Part shown: positions 33,140 to 45,110 of the stretch, piece by piece | Numbering within the stretch: position 1 is the first letter of the stretch | Layout of the letters: each line of letters opens with the position of its first letter | NCBI GenBank assembly: GCA_951640165.1 | Contig: OX621241.1 | Span: 9,801,001 to 9,865,000, forward strand | Reading direction: 5' to 3' | Source: Pseudoips prasinana | Taxonomy: Eukaryota; Arthropoda; Insecta; Lepidoptera; Nolidae | DNA: 64,000 bases | Notes under the pieces: model-generated | What the model saw: the letters and a program-made list of their open reading frames with translations, nothing else | Told to the model about the DNA's origin: nothing | Databases searched by the model: none | Made by a program: the position numbers and the translations under genes

Positions 33140-36100
33140 TTAATTTTAGCAACCCAATTAAAATTATTTTATTACACTTTTTATGTTAATCCCACTCTAC
33201 TAAGTTACCAATATAATTGGTATCTCGGGAACTGATTTTACTATATTGATTTATATTTTTATATGGTTATCTTTATTAAATAATGATATAATATGATATT
33301 TGGTATTATTTTATTAGGTATATCTATGAGTGAACGGTCATTGATGAGGAAGCTACGCCTTTCTAAACACAAAACATTCACAATAATCGTTCTCTTTGAA
33401 ATAAAATAATGAGGAAATAATTATTAAGACTATTGTTCAAGGTTTCAAATACCGATATGTGACTGACATTTTAGTATTTGAATCCTTAACATTGTTATCC
33501 CTTGATTAATCTATTATGTCGTCGTATAGGCGCGTGGGCGGAATACAGATGCCTCGTTCTCTTGGCAGCGGCGGAATTGCTAAAAAGGTGGTTTGGTCGT
33601 GTCTTGACCCATTGCGCCATTATTAGTGACAAATCTAACTTAGTAGTCTAAATTAGTGAGGCCCAGGTATTTTTCGTTAAGTACTTACTTATTATATATT
33701 ATACCCTGGTGTCAGAGTTGTTCAAGACGCCCAGTAGGCCACTCACATGGCTTAAAGACTGTTGCCTAATGGCTACAACCGGGACCGACAACTTAACGTG
33801 CCCTACGAACCATGGATACGCTAAGAAATTAAACCACTCTAGCGGTCACTCATCTATAGACTGACCGCGAGCCTATTTGCTTTACCTCGCCAATCACTTA
33901 CGGTCATGTGTACGGAAGGTGTAAGCATCTGGTTATTGTTCTCAATGCATGATTTGTTTACAAGACTAACCCAGCGCAACACCATACAAAATGCTATATA
34001 CAAAAACATAGGTGCGATAAATGCATTTATAAGTCTGGTACAACAGTTATAATATTTATTTCTTTAAACTTTTCTCATATAGAACCTCTGCCACCAAGAT
34101 TGTAAATAACTACTACTGCTCTTTTTTACGACGATGCGGCAACCCGTAGTTTATATTCAAAATTATACACTACATACCGCTGCAAAAAACAAATAAGTAG
34201 GTATACAGATGCCGCGGTGATGATCGTACAATATTGAAGGCACATTAAAAGTATATCGACTTATAGCCAACACTACTAAAGAGTACATTTATGGTAAAGA
34301 CGTTTTACGGTCGGTATCTACATGCTATTAGCTTGCGGAATATATGTATATGTTATGGACCAAGTGAGAAATTAGGCATTATAAACAATGCCCGGTTATT
34401 ATGAATAATGCCCAATATGAGAGTACAATTTGGTAAGAATTATTCAAATAATCAATGTGACCGGGCATTGCACAAATTGTCCGTCACCTTTAGGGCAGAG
34501 TAGTTTAAACAAACATATTTAATTACTATTTTTTATTGTAATTATTTTTTAACTTAATATAAACTAAATATTGAACCATTTAAATAATCAGACTCATTAT
34601 TTGGATTATGTAATTATCAAGGAGTTCTACATTAAGAATCCACTAGTTTATGCATTTAAAACTTAGGTAAAATCATATTAAAAATAGAGAAATTATAAGT
34701 TTAGCCACACATTCTTTATTGGCCACGTTGATCTACCTTCTCATTATTTAACTAAACAACGGGAAAATGAGATAGCCTGTGATAAAGTAATTCGTCTTTT
34801 TTACAACGTCAATTAATTTTTACAACGTCAATTAAATATTCTATAGAAAGCGTCAAGTAAAGATCAACAATTATCTTAACTTGTCCTTCTTCTTCATACG
34901 TTGCCACCTAGTTTACTAAAAAAAGGAAATATATTTGGGTTAGGTTAGGTTAGAAATGTGACCATCTAGCGCTAGATACACTATTGTTGGTGAAGATTGG
35001 TGGAGAGTTTTCAAAAATTCCATTTTTTTAAGCTTTGTGAATTTTTCAGGTGTTATACAATGCAAAACTAAACAAAAACAATAGCGTTTGAAGTCCGCCG
35101 CACGAGCCGCACGCTGAATGGCGGTCTCTGATGGGTCAAAGCGTGCCACGCCATGCGTGAATACCGCCAATCCCCAAGGGTTCCGATTTTTGCCATTTGG
35201 CTACGGAACCCTAAAAAATGGCTTACGCTTATACAATATATTTATTAATTTTATTATTATACAAGTTTTACTAAAATATACTTGTATGGTCTACGTTTCG
35301 TTTCGGATTTATCTGTCGTAATTTGATCAAGTGTCAGTGTTTTTATACTTTATATTTCTACATAATTCAGTATATTTCATTGAAAAAATAAAAAAATATG
35401 TTCAAAATAATATTGTGTTTTACTTCAAAAATGGCTATCTTCCAGTGTGTGATAAGTAGTTAGACTAATACAAGACCAATACCATCTAACTCACATTACT
35501 TACTTACACTTATATTAGGCAAATGTAACTATATCTATCGTATTAGAGCGCTTTTATATCTTTCATTTTTATATAAACACTTGCAAAATATTAATTTTCT
35601 GAGCAGCATAATGTTTTTATTTTCTGGTGTAAAGTTAGTTTTTTTTGGTTCGACGCTATTGGTTCTTAACCCGCGATAAGCTAGTTAAGTACCTAACTTA
35701 ATAATTACTTAAACTTTAATTTTAATTCTTATATGATTTGATACAAACCGTTGATCTAAATACATATCTAGATTTACCTTTAAATAATTATGATTTTAGT
35801 TAACTATATTACTAACTACAAACATGTACTGACTATAGTTTATTTTTAATGATGATTACCTCCTTTATTTTATTATTAATGAAGAAGTGAAATTAAGATT
35901 GCTAAAGAATCGCTTGCCATTTGAATTCGAATTAAATCCTACATGACAGTGCCATCTGCATTTGTTATTTTGTTTTTATGCCACTCATAAAAGTGATCGT
36001 GTCTTTGTAAAGTCCATAGTTACGAATTTAAATTTATTACTACCGTAATAGCTGCCGTATAGAAGTGGAAACACTGTGAATAAGCAATTTTGACATTTGT

Positions 36101-36334
36101 GTTAACCGGCTAAATTTCAAAGAACCGCATATAGTTTTCCATCTTTGTCTTTCTTTCACTGCTTCAGACGATGACAGAAATGTCATCTCAAATGCAAGCA
36201 CTAAAATTTCAATTTAAGTGGGTTATGCGATAGTTTCGATTGATTTTATTGTTTTGAAAGAGCAGTGAACGGTTTTAATTTTTGCGAATTTCTTACATTG
36301 CAAATTAAAGCATATCATTTGTCATTTTATAAAA
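33140..36334. other. Intergenic between FABP-like and ARL6IP1 genes
   Basis: A diverged dispersed repeat is at 33715-33960 (ACCGACAACTTAACGTGCCC). At 34372-34475 AATGCCCGG and CCGGGCATT face each other and may bound a small element. GGGTTAGGTTAGGTTAG at 34936-34952 is telomere-like. A GGAACCCTAAAA fragment is at 35178-35221. The minus frame 34940-35170 is unsupported. The last 150 bp should hold the ARL6IP1 promoter and 5' UTR, but no TATA or DRE motif is evident. Confidence 0.5.
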
Positions 36335-36364
36335 ATGGCAGAACAGACCATCTCCCAGAATCAG
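36335..36364 (+). CDS. Arl6IP1: ARL6IP1, exon 1 of 3
   Basis: ADP-ribosylation-factor-like 6 interacting protein 1 is an endoplasmic-reticulum membrane-shaping protein with reticulon-like hairpins. Exon 1 supplies ten residues (MAEQTISQNQ) from ATG 36335 to CAG before GTAAGC, phase 0. The N-terminus is short and poorly conserved in the family, so the start rests on the ATG, the donor and the in-phase join to exon 2. A longer plus frame running from 36265 begins at a non-ATG codon and crosses the donor, and was not used. Confidence 0.8.
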
Positions 36365-36630
36365 GTAAGCATTTAATACGTTCGGTTCAATATCAAATGT
36401 GCACAAAAATCAATTTGAACAATCTATATAATAATTATATGAATTCCTATTGTACAACGCAACTGCGATCAATAAGACAAGTTTAACTTACTTTACCTAA
36501 TCTAATTATAACACAATGAAATTGAAAATATTGCCACGCCACATAAAATGAATATCTGAAAAAACCTTTGTAGGTATGTGTAAGTACTTATAGTACCTAC
36601 CTGCAATTACAAAAATGTTTTCTGTAGCAG
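36365..36630 (+). other. ARL6IP1 intron 1
   Basis: 266 bp, GTAAGC to an acceptor that could be either CTGTAG (exon from 36628) or GTAGCAG (exon from 36631). The tandem NAGNAG acceptor changes the protein by one glutamine. Confidence 0.7.
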
Positions 36631-37002
36631 GAGCAGCAGGTGAAGAGAGTGAAGCGCTTCTTGGAGGGCTGGCGAATGGCCATGCTGCCTCTCAAGTCTG
36701 TCATGTTATGGGAACAGCAGTGGCATCCATGTGCTATAGTTGGATCCATCTCTGTCTTATACTTTCTCATATGGTTAATGGATCTTAATTCTCTACAGAC
36801 TTTTGCCGTCCTTGGCCTTTTCCTTAACATGGTAGATTTTATTATACCTGTGATTTGTAATTCACTGTATAGCCCTAATGCCTGGACCGGGCAGCATGAG
36901 AAAACTTTTGAAGAGATTTGTAATAGTATTGTAGCCAGTTACAATAAGATGCTGCTCACTATTCACAAATTCTACACTATGAGAGAAAATAACCCTTTTA
37001 CG
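36631..37002 (+). CDS. Arl6IP1: ARL6IP1, exon 2 of 3
   Basis: 124 codons (125 if the upstream AG is used). It contains FLEGWRMAMLPLKSVMLWEQ, then WHPCAIVGSISVLYFLIWLM (first membrane hairpin, about residues 40-60), LGLFLNMVDFIIPVI (second membrane stretch), WTGQHEKTFEEICNSIVAS and a TMRENNPFT end. These align by eye with the vertebrate protein's LQGW, W.R.W.PPAI, D..LP and FHEICSNLV blocks. The reverse-strand frame at 36597-36830 is a shadow. Confidence 0.92.
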
Positions 37003-37737
37003 GTAAGTTAATTCTTCTTATACCCATTACTTAACTATACAATACTGTTTTAAGCTTGCTGCACTATAATAAGAATATCATTTATTTGCATGAAATGTGG
37101 TAGGCACAAGGTGTTACACAGTAGTAAGTACTGACATATTTCACCCTCAATGAAGGGTATGCAAAGATTATGTTTTAATACATGAAATTACAGTGATGTT
37201 TATTATGATGCATTACAATTAAAATCTAATTTATTTAAACTATATATCCTGATTCATATGTCAAAGACTGCAGGTAACCCCTAACAAATCCAGACTATGT
37301 ATGTACTACTACTGATTAAATGGAATCATGAATTGAAATGATTACTTCATGATTAACGGTGCTCCACCCTGGTTAGATCTTCATTCCAAATAATGTGTGT
37401 TCTAGGATAATATTTTGTACCTTGGGCTACATTATATATATTTTTTTTCTTATTTTATTTTATTTATTATTATTTATTTAAGGATCGTCAATGTTACATA
37501 CACTCATGCAGTCATCTTAATTTTTCATCTATTACTTATATTTTCTCTTTATTATATAAGTTTAGATTGAGATTTGCCTAAAACTACTTGGTAAATGATT
37601 TTGAGTATGATTATGAAATGGTATTGAACATTATAGTATAAAGACTGGGAAAAAATATTTACGATCTTTCATGGTAGTACAGTTTGCATCATAAAAGTGA
37701 ACGTGAATTATAGAAATAAAATAATAATATCCTGGGA

Positions 37738-37925
37738 CATTATTTACACACGGACATCTGATCCCAAACTAAGCAGAGCTTGTACTATGGAAACCAGATA
37801 ACTGATATACTACATATACTACTTTTCTTTTTTTGTAAATACTTACTTATATAGATAATTACACCCAGACTCAGGACAAACAGACAAGTTGATGCACACT
37901 AATATCTGTCCTGTAAAATTACTCT
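37738..37925 (-). mobile_element. tRNA-derived SINE body, antisense
   Basis: Reverse complement reads TTGTCCTGAGTCTGGGTGTA, ATCAGTTATCTGGTTTCC, ATAGTACAAGCTCTGC and TTAGTTTGGGATCAGATG, matching the SINE body order seen at 5892 and 30749. The tRNA-like head is missing or degraded. Confidence 0.65.
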
Positions 37926-39425
37926 AATATATAGTTTGCTAGCATGTTACAAATGCAATCATTGGAGGGAACACACATTGTTCCTTTGAATATTGTGCTG
38001 TGAGAATTGCCAATTGGTAATGTGCATACCATTACATCACTATTATGTGTCCATGAAAAATTGTTAAAGCTATAGGAGATGGCTTTTAATATTTTCAATA
38101 TAGTTAAAAAGAACAGTGTTGTTTACAGATGACTATGAAATTTTTGTTGTGTTATTAAGTGTAGTTGAGCACTTAACAGGTATTTTGAAGGAAATCCTAG
38201 AAATTAAACTTTAAATAAAAAATATAAAAAGGCAATGCCTTAGTTTCTGGTAAAATTTATAAAGAGCCCTAGAGTCTTTTATAGAGCATTTTTTTGAAAT
38301 TAAGGCATTGCATTTTTCTCCATATTTTACAAAATAATGCATGAATAATCAACTGCCAAAAATAATTATTTATTGATCGGGACAAATCTGTTGTGTTTTA
38401 ATTGTCTGTTCAATTCATGGCCATGTGGTACAAATTGGTAGCCCACTTGGTAATTCACCTTCACACTTTCATGTGTTCTTAACCCGAAAATTAAGAGGTG
38501 AATTAATACCCTCAGTAATTCTGTACTTTGCAGGCTGAGGAATGTTCGTTTAGAACCCAGTATAGAACCATTCGAAAATAAATTGGTATTCAGTCTAAAA
38601 AAATAACATAATTATATTTTTAGGTTTCCTAAGATTTCAGCTAGGTTGCAAACTTCTCAATTTACAGATAGATAGATCCAAAGTGTCTCTGCTGTTCTTT
38701 TGTCTCCAATCTGTCTGTACGATTGCCCGACGATTAGGACAGCACACCTTTGGGGGGAGTCAAGTCGAGGGGTCGAGGTGGTATTTGTGGGCTCCTGCCC
38801 AGGTATGTGAGCAGTAATCTATGTGAGCAGACTTATGCTTTATATAGAACAAGCCTAGCTTTTAGCTTGGCAGTTTGGACTGTGTCCACCCAATAACCAC
38901 TCAATTGGATGGTGCTCGAAATTTTCTCGGTGTATCCAAGAGTATTGGGATCCAAGGAGTCAAAACTTGAGCAACCTTTTGGAATTGAGGCGCTGCGTTA
39001 AATGGTTCCTTCTTTGCAATGAACTTACTTGCATACTTGTGTCTTCTTCAAGTTAATCTGAACTAGGTTCTTTACACCCCATAAATAGGTCCAACCAAGG
39101 CAAACATCGACTTCGGACACAAGATGTAACCGTTTCTCTTGTACCGAGCTTCGCGAGTCATGCTGATGGCCGGTATACCGCGCATCAGCCGTGCTGACAA
39201 CCGCATAGCAATGCACGTTTTCTATAGATAACATGTCATTGATATTCAGGATGAATAGCGTAGGGGAAAGCACCGAGCCTAGTGGTACGCCAGCGTTTAT
39301 GGTTTTGTTATCGGAGCAAAAACCGTCTGCTACGACTTAAATGCTCTTATCGTCCAAAAGGTTGGTGATCCAACAGCAGAGTCCCTCGGGGATTCCATAT
39401 GATTGTAGCTTGTTTAGAAAAGCAT

Positions 39426-39484
39426 TATGCCAGAGCCTATCGAATGCCTTGGCGATGTCAAGGCATTCGATAGGCTCTGGCATA
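39426..39484. repeat. Perfect snap-back palindrome, 26-nt arms
   Basis: Arms 39426-39451 and 39459-39484, 7-nt loop (GCGATGT). Inside the antisense LINE fragment. The second arm replaces coding sequence expected at that point. Confidence 0.95.
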
Positions 39485-39737
39485 TGGCCTCACCCTTGCT
39501 TACCAGGGTCTGTGCCCAAAGGTGTGTCAAACAGTTTCGTTCCACTCCGGTCTCACAGTCTGGCACAGCGGCCGTATGACTGTCTATTCGCCGGATGGCG
39601 GAACGGCCTCCTGGATGGGATATACCTAGGTTTGAGCCCCCTACTGTCCGGCACGTGGCCGACGAAACCATTCCCACCGGGTCTTCCTGAATTCCGCGTC
39701 AGCTTGGTAGGGTCAATGAGCCTACCGGATCCTAGAT

Positions 39738-39799
39738 CATTTCAGGTCCTGGCGATTCCCGCGACCGGTGAGTCGCGGGAATCGCCAGGACCTGAAATG
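39738..39799. repeat. Perfect snap-back palindrome, 28-nt arms
   Basis: Arms 39738-39765 and 39772-39799, 6-nt loop (CGGTGA). Inside the same LINE fragment, 254 bp from the previous palindrome. Confidence 0.95.
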
Positions 39800-40044
39800 G
39801 GTAGACAGGAATGGCTATCTATACCCTTCAGACTTCGACCAAAATAGGTAAAGTCGTGATACCTACCCGTTCGATTCCATCACTAGTGGTTAGGTACTTT
39901 TTAACTGCTTTTGACTACTTACTTTAGCGCTCGGAAGATATAGTATAATAAAATATAATACAGCCACAGTCCATCTTATTGTTCTTTGTTGTAATTTATT
40001 ACTTAAATCTATCGAAGTTACTAATATTTGTTTTCTTGTTTCAG

Positions 40045-40236
40045 TATTATTTATGCTCGATCACCCTGTTATTAACACTAGCGTGGGTGTCATCCTCTAT
40101 TAACAACATCTTCCTGCTTTACATTGTCTCCACTATTATGTTGCTGTGGCCAGGAATCCGAAGCCGTGGAATGTTCAACACTTTACTATCTATGGTCAAC
40201 ATGGCACCAAAGGCAGCATTTCTTAAGTCCGATTAG
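40045..40236 (+). CDS. Arl6IP1: ARL6IP1, exon 3 of 3
   Basis: 63 codons and TAG: YYLCSITLLLTLAWVSSSIN, then NIFLLYIVSTIMLLWPGIR (C-terminal membrane hairpin), and a short tail ending APKAAFLKSD. The family signature is L.LPG (here LLWPG) after the last hydrophobic stretch. The vertebrate protein has a lysine-rich end; this one ends sooner, giving about 197 residues against about 203. A polyadenylation signal AATAAA is near 40560. Confidence 0.92.
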   Translation, partial: YYLCSITLLLTLAWVSSSINNIFLLYIVSTIMLLWPGIRSRGMFNTLLSMVNMAPKAAFLKSD

Positions 40237-41118
40237 AAACAAAACATGTTGCTCTTTCACATTTGAGCTCTTTTTACCAAGCTTGCTATGACTACTTACT
40301 TCACATCATTATATACTCCCTATGAAGCCCTAAAGAGGATTATTTGGCAACTGTTTATTTGGTGGCAGGGCATTTAGGAGAGAATGAGCCATTATTTCGT
40401 CACATATTTATTTGTTATATTTATATAATTGTTATGTTATCCTAATGTTCGATTACGTGGCAATTCGTCTACTCAGTTTTGTAGATGGCATTTAGCGAGC
40501 TAATCCACTGTAAAGGTTCCGTAAACCGATTTTGGAAAAAACAAAGCACTTTACAGTATTAATAAACGTAACGAAATAAAAAGTGTGTATTCTATAAAGC
40601 CATTGTACTTTCTAAGGGTAATTTAATGAGTAAACGTAGTTTGCTGTCCCATAATTTTGCCTTGCTAGAAGCAAAAATCTGAAGGTGCCAATATCACTTT
40701 TCGAGCAATCTCTTTTCTAAGTAGATTAATGACAAGGGGACCTAGTGCAGATAGTCGTATTACTGCTTAATTATATTTTACATAGTGCTTAATATTATAT
40801 TGTTACCATTGGTTAAGAAAAGCTCTTGTGTGAATAAGACCTTATTTATAGCTATTTTGTATGTGATTGGTCTGGTCATAAGTTTTAAGTTTAAGCTTAG
40901 CTTATTGATTTTTATCGTGAGCTTTAAATTACTGTATGTGTGATATACTTTATGAATTAAAGAACCAAAGCCTGTGTTTGCGAGTTTTATTGCTTGAAAT
41001 TCCGTGCTATTAACAGGTTGACTATTGTCAGTGGACTTTCGGCTGATGTGATGATGATGATGATGAACAGGTGGACTATTTTTTTTTTTAAAGTTAGGGG
41101 GTATCAAGTTATTCAGGG
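40237..41118. other. ARL6IP1 3' UTR and downstream DNA
   Basis: The 3' UTR probably ends shortly after the AATAAA near 40560. 41027-41067 is an RTE tail (GTGGACTTTCGGCTGATGTG and ATG repeats). Nothing else is recognised; the minus frame 40778-41107 is unsupported. Confidence 0.5.
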
Positions 41119-42221
41119 TCCGTGAAAAGATGAATATCAGGATCGCGGGTGTATTTCTCAGATTGGCCTAAATATATTGCAGTTATTTGGTAACATCTGT
41201 GTACTTTTACGTAGGTACCTCTCCTGAAAATCTGTGTACCTACCTACCTACCTACAGTGATATTTGAAATATTAGGTACACCCGCTATCCTGATGTCAGA
41301 ACCGCGGGTGTACCTACTGTTAAACAGTGTACCAAGTTACATATATTGGTTACGTACATTTGGTACCACTTGTGTACCTCATGAAACAAGTATTAAACAA
41401 ATAAAATACGGTATGCTTCTTGAGAAATTTAATAAATCAATTTTCACATTTACGTCGTTACTATTTTATTTAAAAAAACTGTAGTAATCGAACCCAGAAC
41501 CTTCACATTCAGCATTCCCTTACCGGGAATGAACCCAGAACCTTCACACATGTGTACTCTTACTACTAAATAAAAATAAATACTGGGTGCAAAACAAACG
41601 TTCAATGGGTACTTTAAGGGGTATTTTTAAATAATAATATGAAAAAGTTTTATTACGACACCCCTTAAAGTATAGAACGTACTTTTTTTAAACCTTTATA
41701 AATATAATTCTAAAAGTATCTATCTGATTATATATTTAATTACTTACTTAATCATTAATTGTTAAATGCTCATATTTTGTTACCATTCAATAAATAAATA
41801 AAAAAAAGTTTTTTCTCAAACATTGTTTCAATTTTTCTAAAAACACTAACATAAACAAGATGTTGCTTTTCTAATACGTTTTATAAAATAGTAACGACGT
41901 TTTATAAAATAGAAAAGTGAAAAATGATTTATTAAATTTCTCAAGAAGCATACCGTATTTTATTTGTTTAATACTTGTTTCATGAGGTACACAAGAGGTA
42001 CCAAATGTAAAAAAAAATGAAAAAGTCATTTATTCCGTTAAAACCATGGAGCTATTACAAAGAGGAGACGGCCTAAGCAACTGAGAACTGTGATTTTCAA
42101 CTGAGTCCAAACGTCATCATGTAGGCGTGGCCTAAGTCAATGTATTGTTGGCGTTCGTCCTGTGTACATCTACGTCACGTTCACAATTTACAGCTATATT
42201 TGCGCTAGAAGATAAAAATAA

Positions 42222-42962
42222 TGAAGTGTTGTGTTTTATCTTGTAAAAACTACTCGGACAGACGTTCTAATGCTATGGATGGCATCAAATTTCATTTGTA
42301 ACTAATTTTATTCGATTTTTTATCAAAATAGTTCTAGAAAATTCCCTTGATGTCGGCGTTTCGAAACATAATTCTACACGACATTAGATGGCGATACTTG
42401 GGGTCATGGGAATAAAAAATATTTAGGTACGCAGAGCTCAGTACTATCATAATCTAATAATCGTATGTACTGAAATTTGTTTTACATTCATTCGTAAAAC
42501 CCCTTTAATGGCCAAAATACATTTTTGTAGCTTTTAATATAATTAAAAAAGAAAAACCGCCATCTATCGAACAAATATGAACATAACAAAAACAGGGCCG
42601 TAATTAGGATCCAGTTATTTTACCTAATGTCCCGCAGCTGTATCATAAATAGAAAGTAGTTAAACATGGAATGCACTGCACAAAAAAAATACAATCTCCT
42701 ATAAATTAAATATTCTATGTACAGTAATTTAATTAAAGTACCTACTTCCCTTCATTAGTATGCTCGTTGTTTACTTAATTTAAATTAAGTACTTCAAGCC
42801 TACCTAGTTTATTTAGTCAAATTTTAAAATTATGAATGTTATAGATTGCCATCTGAAGATAACCTTAGACAAAAATGGATAGCAAAAATTAACAGACAAG
42901 ACTGGTCTCCCTCAAAATATACAAAATTTTGTATATTTAGAGAGACATTTATTTAGTCATCC
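42222..42962 (+). pseudogene. THAP zinc-finger exons of the P-like element, truncated
   Basis: Exon 1 at 42222-42298 begins MKCCVLSCKN and runs to GIKFH, then GTAAC. A second segment at about 42846-42960 continues LPSEDNLRQKWIAKINRQDW and SPSKYTKFC. Together these give the THAP order C-x-C, FHxP, W, WxPS, C. The final zinc ligand is not where it should be: the string after the last Cys is IFRETF rather than C-x-x-H-F. The frame stops directly after it, at the point where minus-strand transposase sequence begins. THAP domains bind the transposon ends. Truncated and not functional. Confidence 0.75.
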
Positions 42963-45110
42963 TAAATCGATGAATTTTCTATAGTTAGGTTAATTAAGCT
43001 TGTCTTATGGTTGTGTTCAATACCCCCAGAAAAGACATCCTTGTCAATAAATTGCGTTTAAAACATTGCCTCAAATGAAGTGTTTATCATCTTTTTTATT
43101 GTTTTGCCACCCTTCTTGCGATGACAATTGCGTATTACACGCTCGGTTTTCATAGATATGTCAAACATCTTGTCTGAAGCATAACATTAACCACCCATGT
43201 CTCTAACATCAATCAATTTGTGAAACCATAGATTGTCTTTAGCCCATAAATCCATTTAACAGGTCTCACAATTAATTTTCTTACCAATTGTGACTACAAA
43301 CCCAGAAATATAACCTACTATTTTATTTATCCAGTTTTCCACTAATTTCAGTACAATTTGTCTGATATTTATTAATCGAATTTTTGCAGGACTCAATCTT
43401 TCTCCTCGGTTTCTTCGAAACGGTAACCTACCGAAGAGTTATTAATTTTGTTGAGTGATGATGACTCGGATAAAATTAGTATGTTATCTAAAGGTATACA
43501 ATTTCCGGTCAATTTGGAGCCTAATTCAAAATGAGAAATCATCTTTTTAAAACTGGCTTTAAATTGTCCAGTGTTGGGATTATTATTATGTCCATTTTGA
43601 CTCCGTGTGTTCCCAAAAAATAGTTTGACATGGTCTTGGCTGAGTTTATATGTTAATAAAAAAGATAGAATTTTAGTTACAACTAAAGCGTTATACAAAT
43701 AAGTCATACTGTTGATGCACACTAATAATCTTAATAAGCCAGTATTATTATGTGTTTTGATTGGTGGGACGCTTTTGTTTGAAAACACAGTTCTTCTCTC
43801 GGTACCAACTTTACACGTTGTTTTAGTATTTAGAGTATCAAAAAGATCATTTAGAAATCTTGATATATTCTGCTGTGCTTTCAGATTCTCTAAATGCGAG
43901 AATATTTAAGATCTTATTGCAAAAGTAGGTATATAACTTCAGCAATTATAGCATCTCAGTATATATGTGAAAACCTACTATATCTGCATAAAAATATCGA
44001 TTCCTTCTGTAAAAGGAGCGATACACAAAATATAAATACTAGATATAAGGATAATCTTATATTGCATACTACCCGTCTCCACAAAATAAGTAACTCTTTT
44101 ATGGAGCAATGTATAAGATTCTATAACAAACTTCCCAATGATATTAGACAATTGTCTACGAATAAATTTCACATTCATTATTTTGTTTTTAAAATGGATA
44201 TGTCGATGTGAAAGTTTATTGGCCAGTTGTAAGCAGTTTTCTTCTTGCAAGTTAATTCCGATAAATATTGCCATTGCATTGATTTTGCACCAATAGTTTA
44301 AATTACTCTCTTAGATTCAAAGGTGTTCCGCATCAGTTTTATCATATGACACGCGTCTAAAAATACAACTACATTATAATCAGCACTTTGGTGTTTCAAT
44401 CAGTGTTTAAGTTTTTTATATCATCCAACTCTCAACCCAGTGTTTTCATTGTTGCAATGTTGCTTTTACAGTCATCGAATGTCACAGAACGAATTTGTAC
44501 ACCGAATTGATTGCATTTTTCAAATTTTTATGTGAATCTGCTTTAATACTGTCAATAAAAAATAAGCTAATGATGGTTTCCAGGAATCATTGATTGCAAC
44601 TAACTGAAAAACATAAGCTTGGGTAGCCATTTGGCTTCTATCAGCGCTACCTAAATCCATATCTACTAGGCCCTCATAGCTTTTACCTGTCCATATCTTT
44701 TGCCTCCCAATAGACTTTTAATCACTAGATTTTACTTTTTCCTCGAGCCTATTTAAAGTTTCGGTACAAAACCCTGGTTCCGCATTTACACTTCGATACC
44801 ATTCATATAATGTATGGAGGTGAGGTAAACATCTATTAAACATTTCACGTACATATTTATAAGCAGATGGCGAGTAAAAATGCAGAGTTAAGGTAAATTT
44901 TCTAGTACCCGGAGAATGTTTTTTGAAGGCCCTCGTACAACTGTTTTTATTTTTAATGACAATTCCATTAAACAATTCTGCAACCTCAATTTTTTTAGTC
45001 AAATCAGAAAATATTGAATTATCAATCGATTATTTCTTTTGAAGTAAATTAATTATATTTTTAAGGAAACATTTTTCTTGGCCAGTCTCTTGTTTAATTT
45101 TTGTAAATTA
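42945..45110 (-). pseudogene. P-element/THAP9-type transposase catalytic region, broken
   Basis: Minus-strand translation from 45110 down gives, in order: a linker; LHFYSPSAYKYVREMF and YRSVNAEPGF (45002-44718); WTGKSYEGLVDMDLGSAD and FQLVAINDSW (about 44690-44590), which begins the RNase-H-like catalytic fold; LANKLSHRHIHFK and MNVKF (about 44230-44170); then, after a LINE insertion, the frame 43788-43393 with YKLSQDHVKLFFG and NNNPNTGQF; and GYISGFVV with NCETC near 43260. The reading frame shifts several times and has stops (for example at 44718 and 43393). The family identity is firm; it cannot make an active enzyme. Confidence 0.85.
43890..44170 (+). mobile_element. Internal LINE fragment inside the transposase
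   Basis: About 280 bp in the plus frame, with YICENLLYLHKNIDSFCKRS, NTRYKDNLILHTTRLHK and IRFYNKLPNDIRQLSTNKF. It parallels 46530-46310 on the minus strand (CKRSDTHNINTRYKHN, TTRLHKVSNSFMGQ). Both borders fall inside LINE coding sequence, so neither a LINE 3' end nor a tail is present. The transposase frame continues on both sides (MNVKF on one, F.NDLFDTLNT on the other). Confidence 0.75.

Larger units (their letters stand above)
38690..39865 (-). mobile_element. Non-LTR retrotransposon RT fragment, antisense
   Basis: The minus strand encodes pieces of a LINE reverse transcriptase. At 39273-39025 it reads MLSPTLFILNINDMLSIEN and HCYAVVSTADARYTGHQ, where the catalytic Y-A-D-D box reads Y-A-V-V, so the enzyme would be dead. 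At 38700-39000 the post-palm region follows (reverse-complement codons resembling the HMEYCSHLW region). 39300-39860 covers the fingers part and is broken by snap-backs at 39426 and 39738. Plus-strand frames at 39341-39847 are shadows. Confidence 0.75.
37003..40044 (+). other. ARL6IP1 intron 2
   Basis: 3.04 kb, GTAAGT to TTTCAG. It holds an antisense SINE (37738-37925) and an antisense LINE fragment (38690-39865) bearing two perfect snap-backs; the remainder is AT-rich with nothing recognised. Confidence 0.8.

Noticed and set aside
39341..39847. Plus-strand frame of 168 codons
   Set aside because: Opposite strand of a LINE RT fragment and running through two palindromes.
42180..42300. Host THAP-domain gene
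   Set aside because: It lies 178 bp inside the terminal repeat of a P-like transposon with an exact target duplication, so it belongs to the element.
44718..45002. Stand-alone small gene on the minus strand
   Set aside because: Its residues are the start of the catalytic part of a P/THAP9 transposase and continue in downstream frames.
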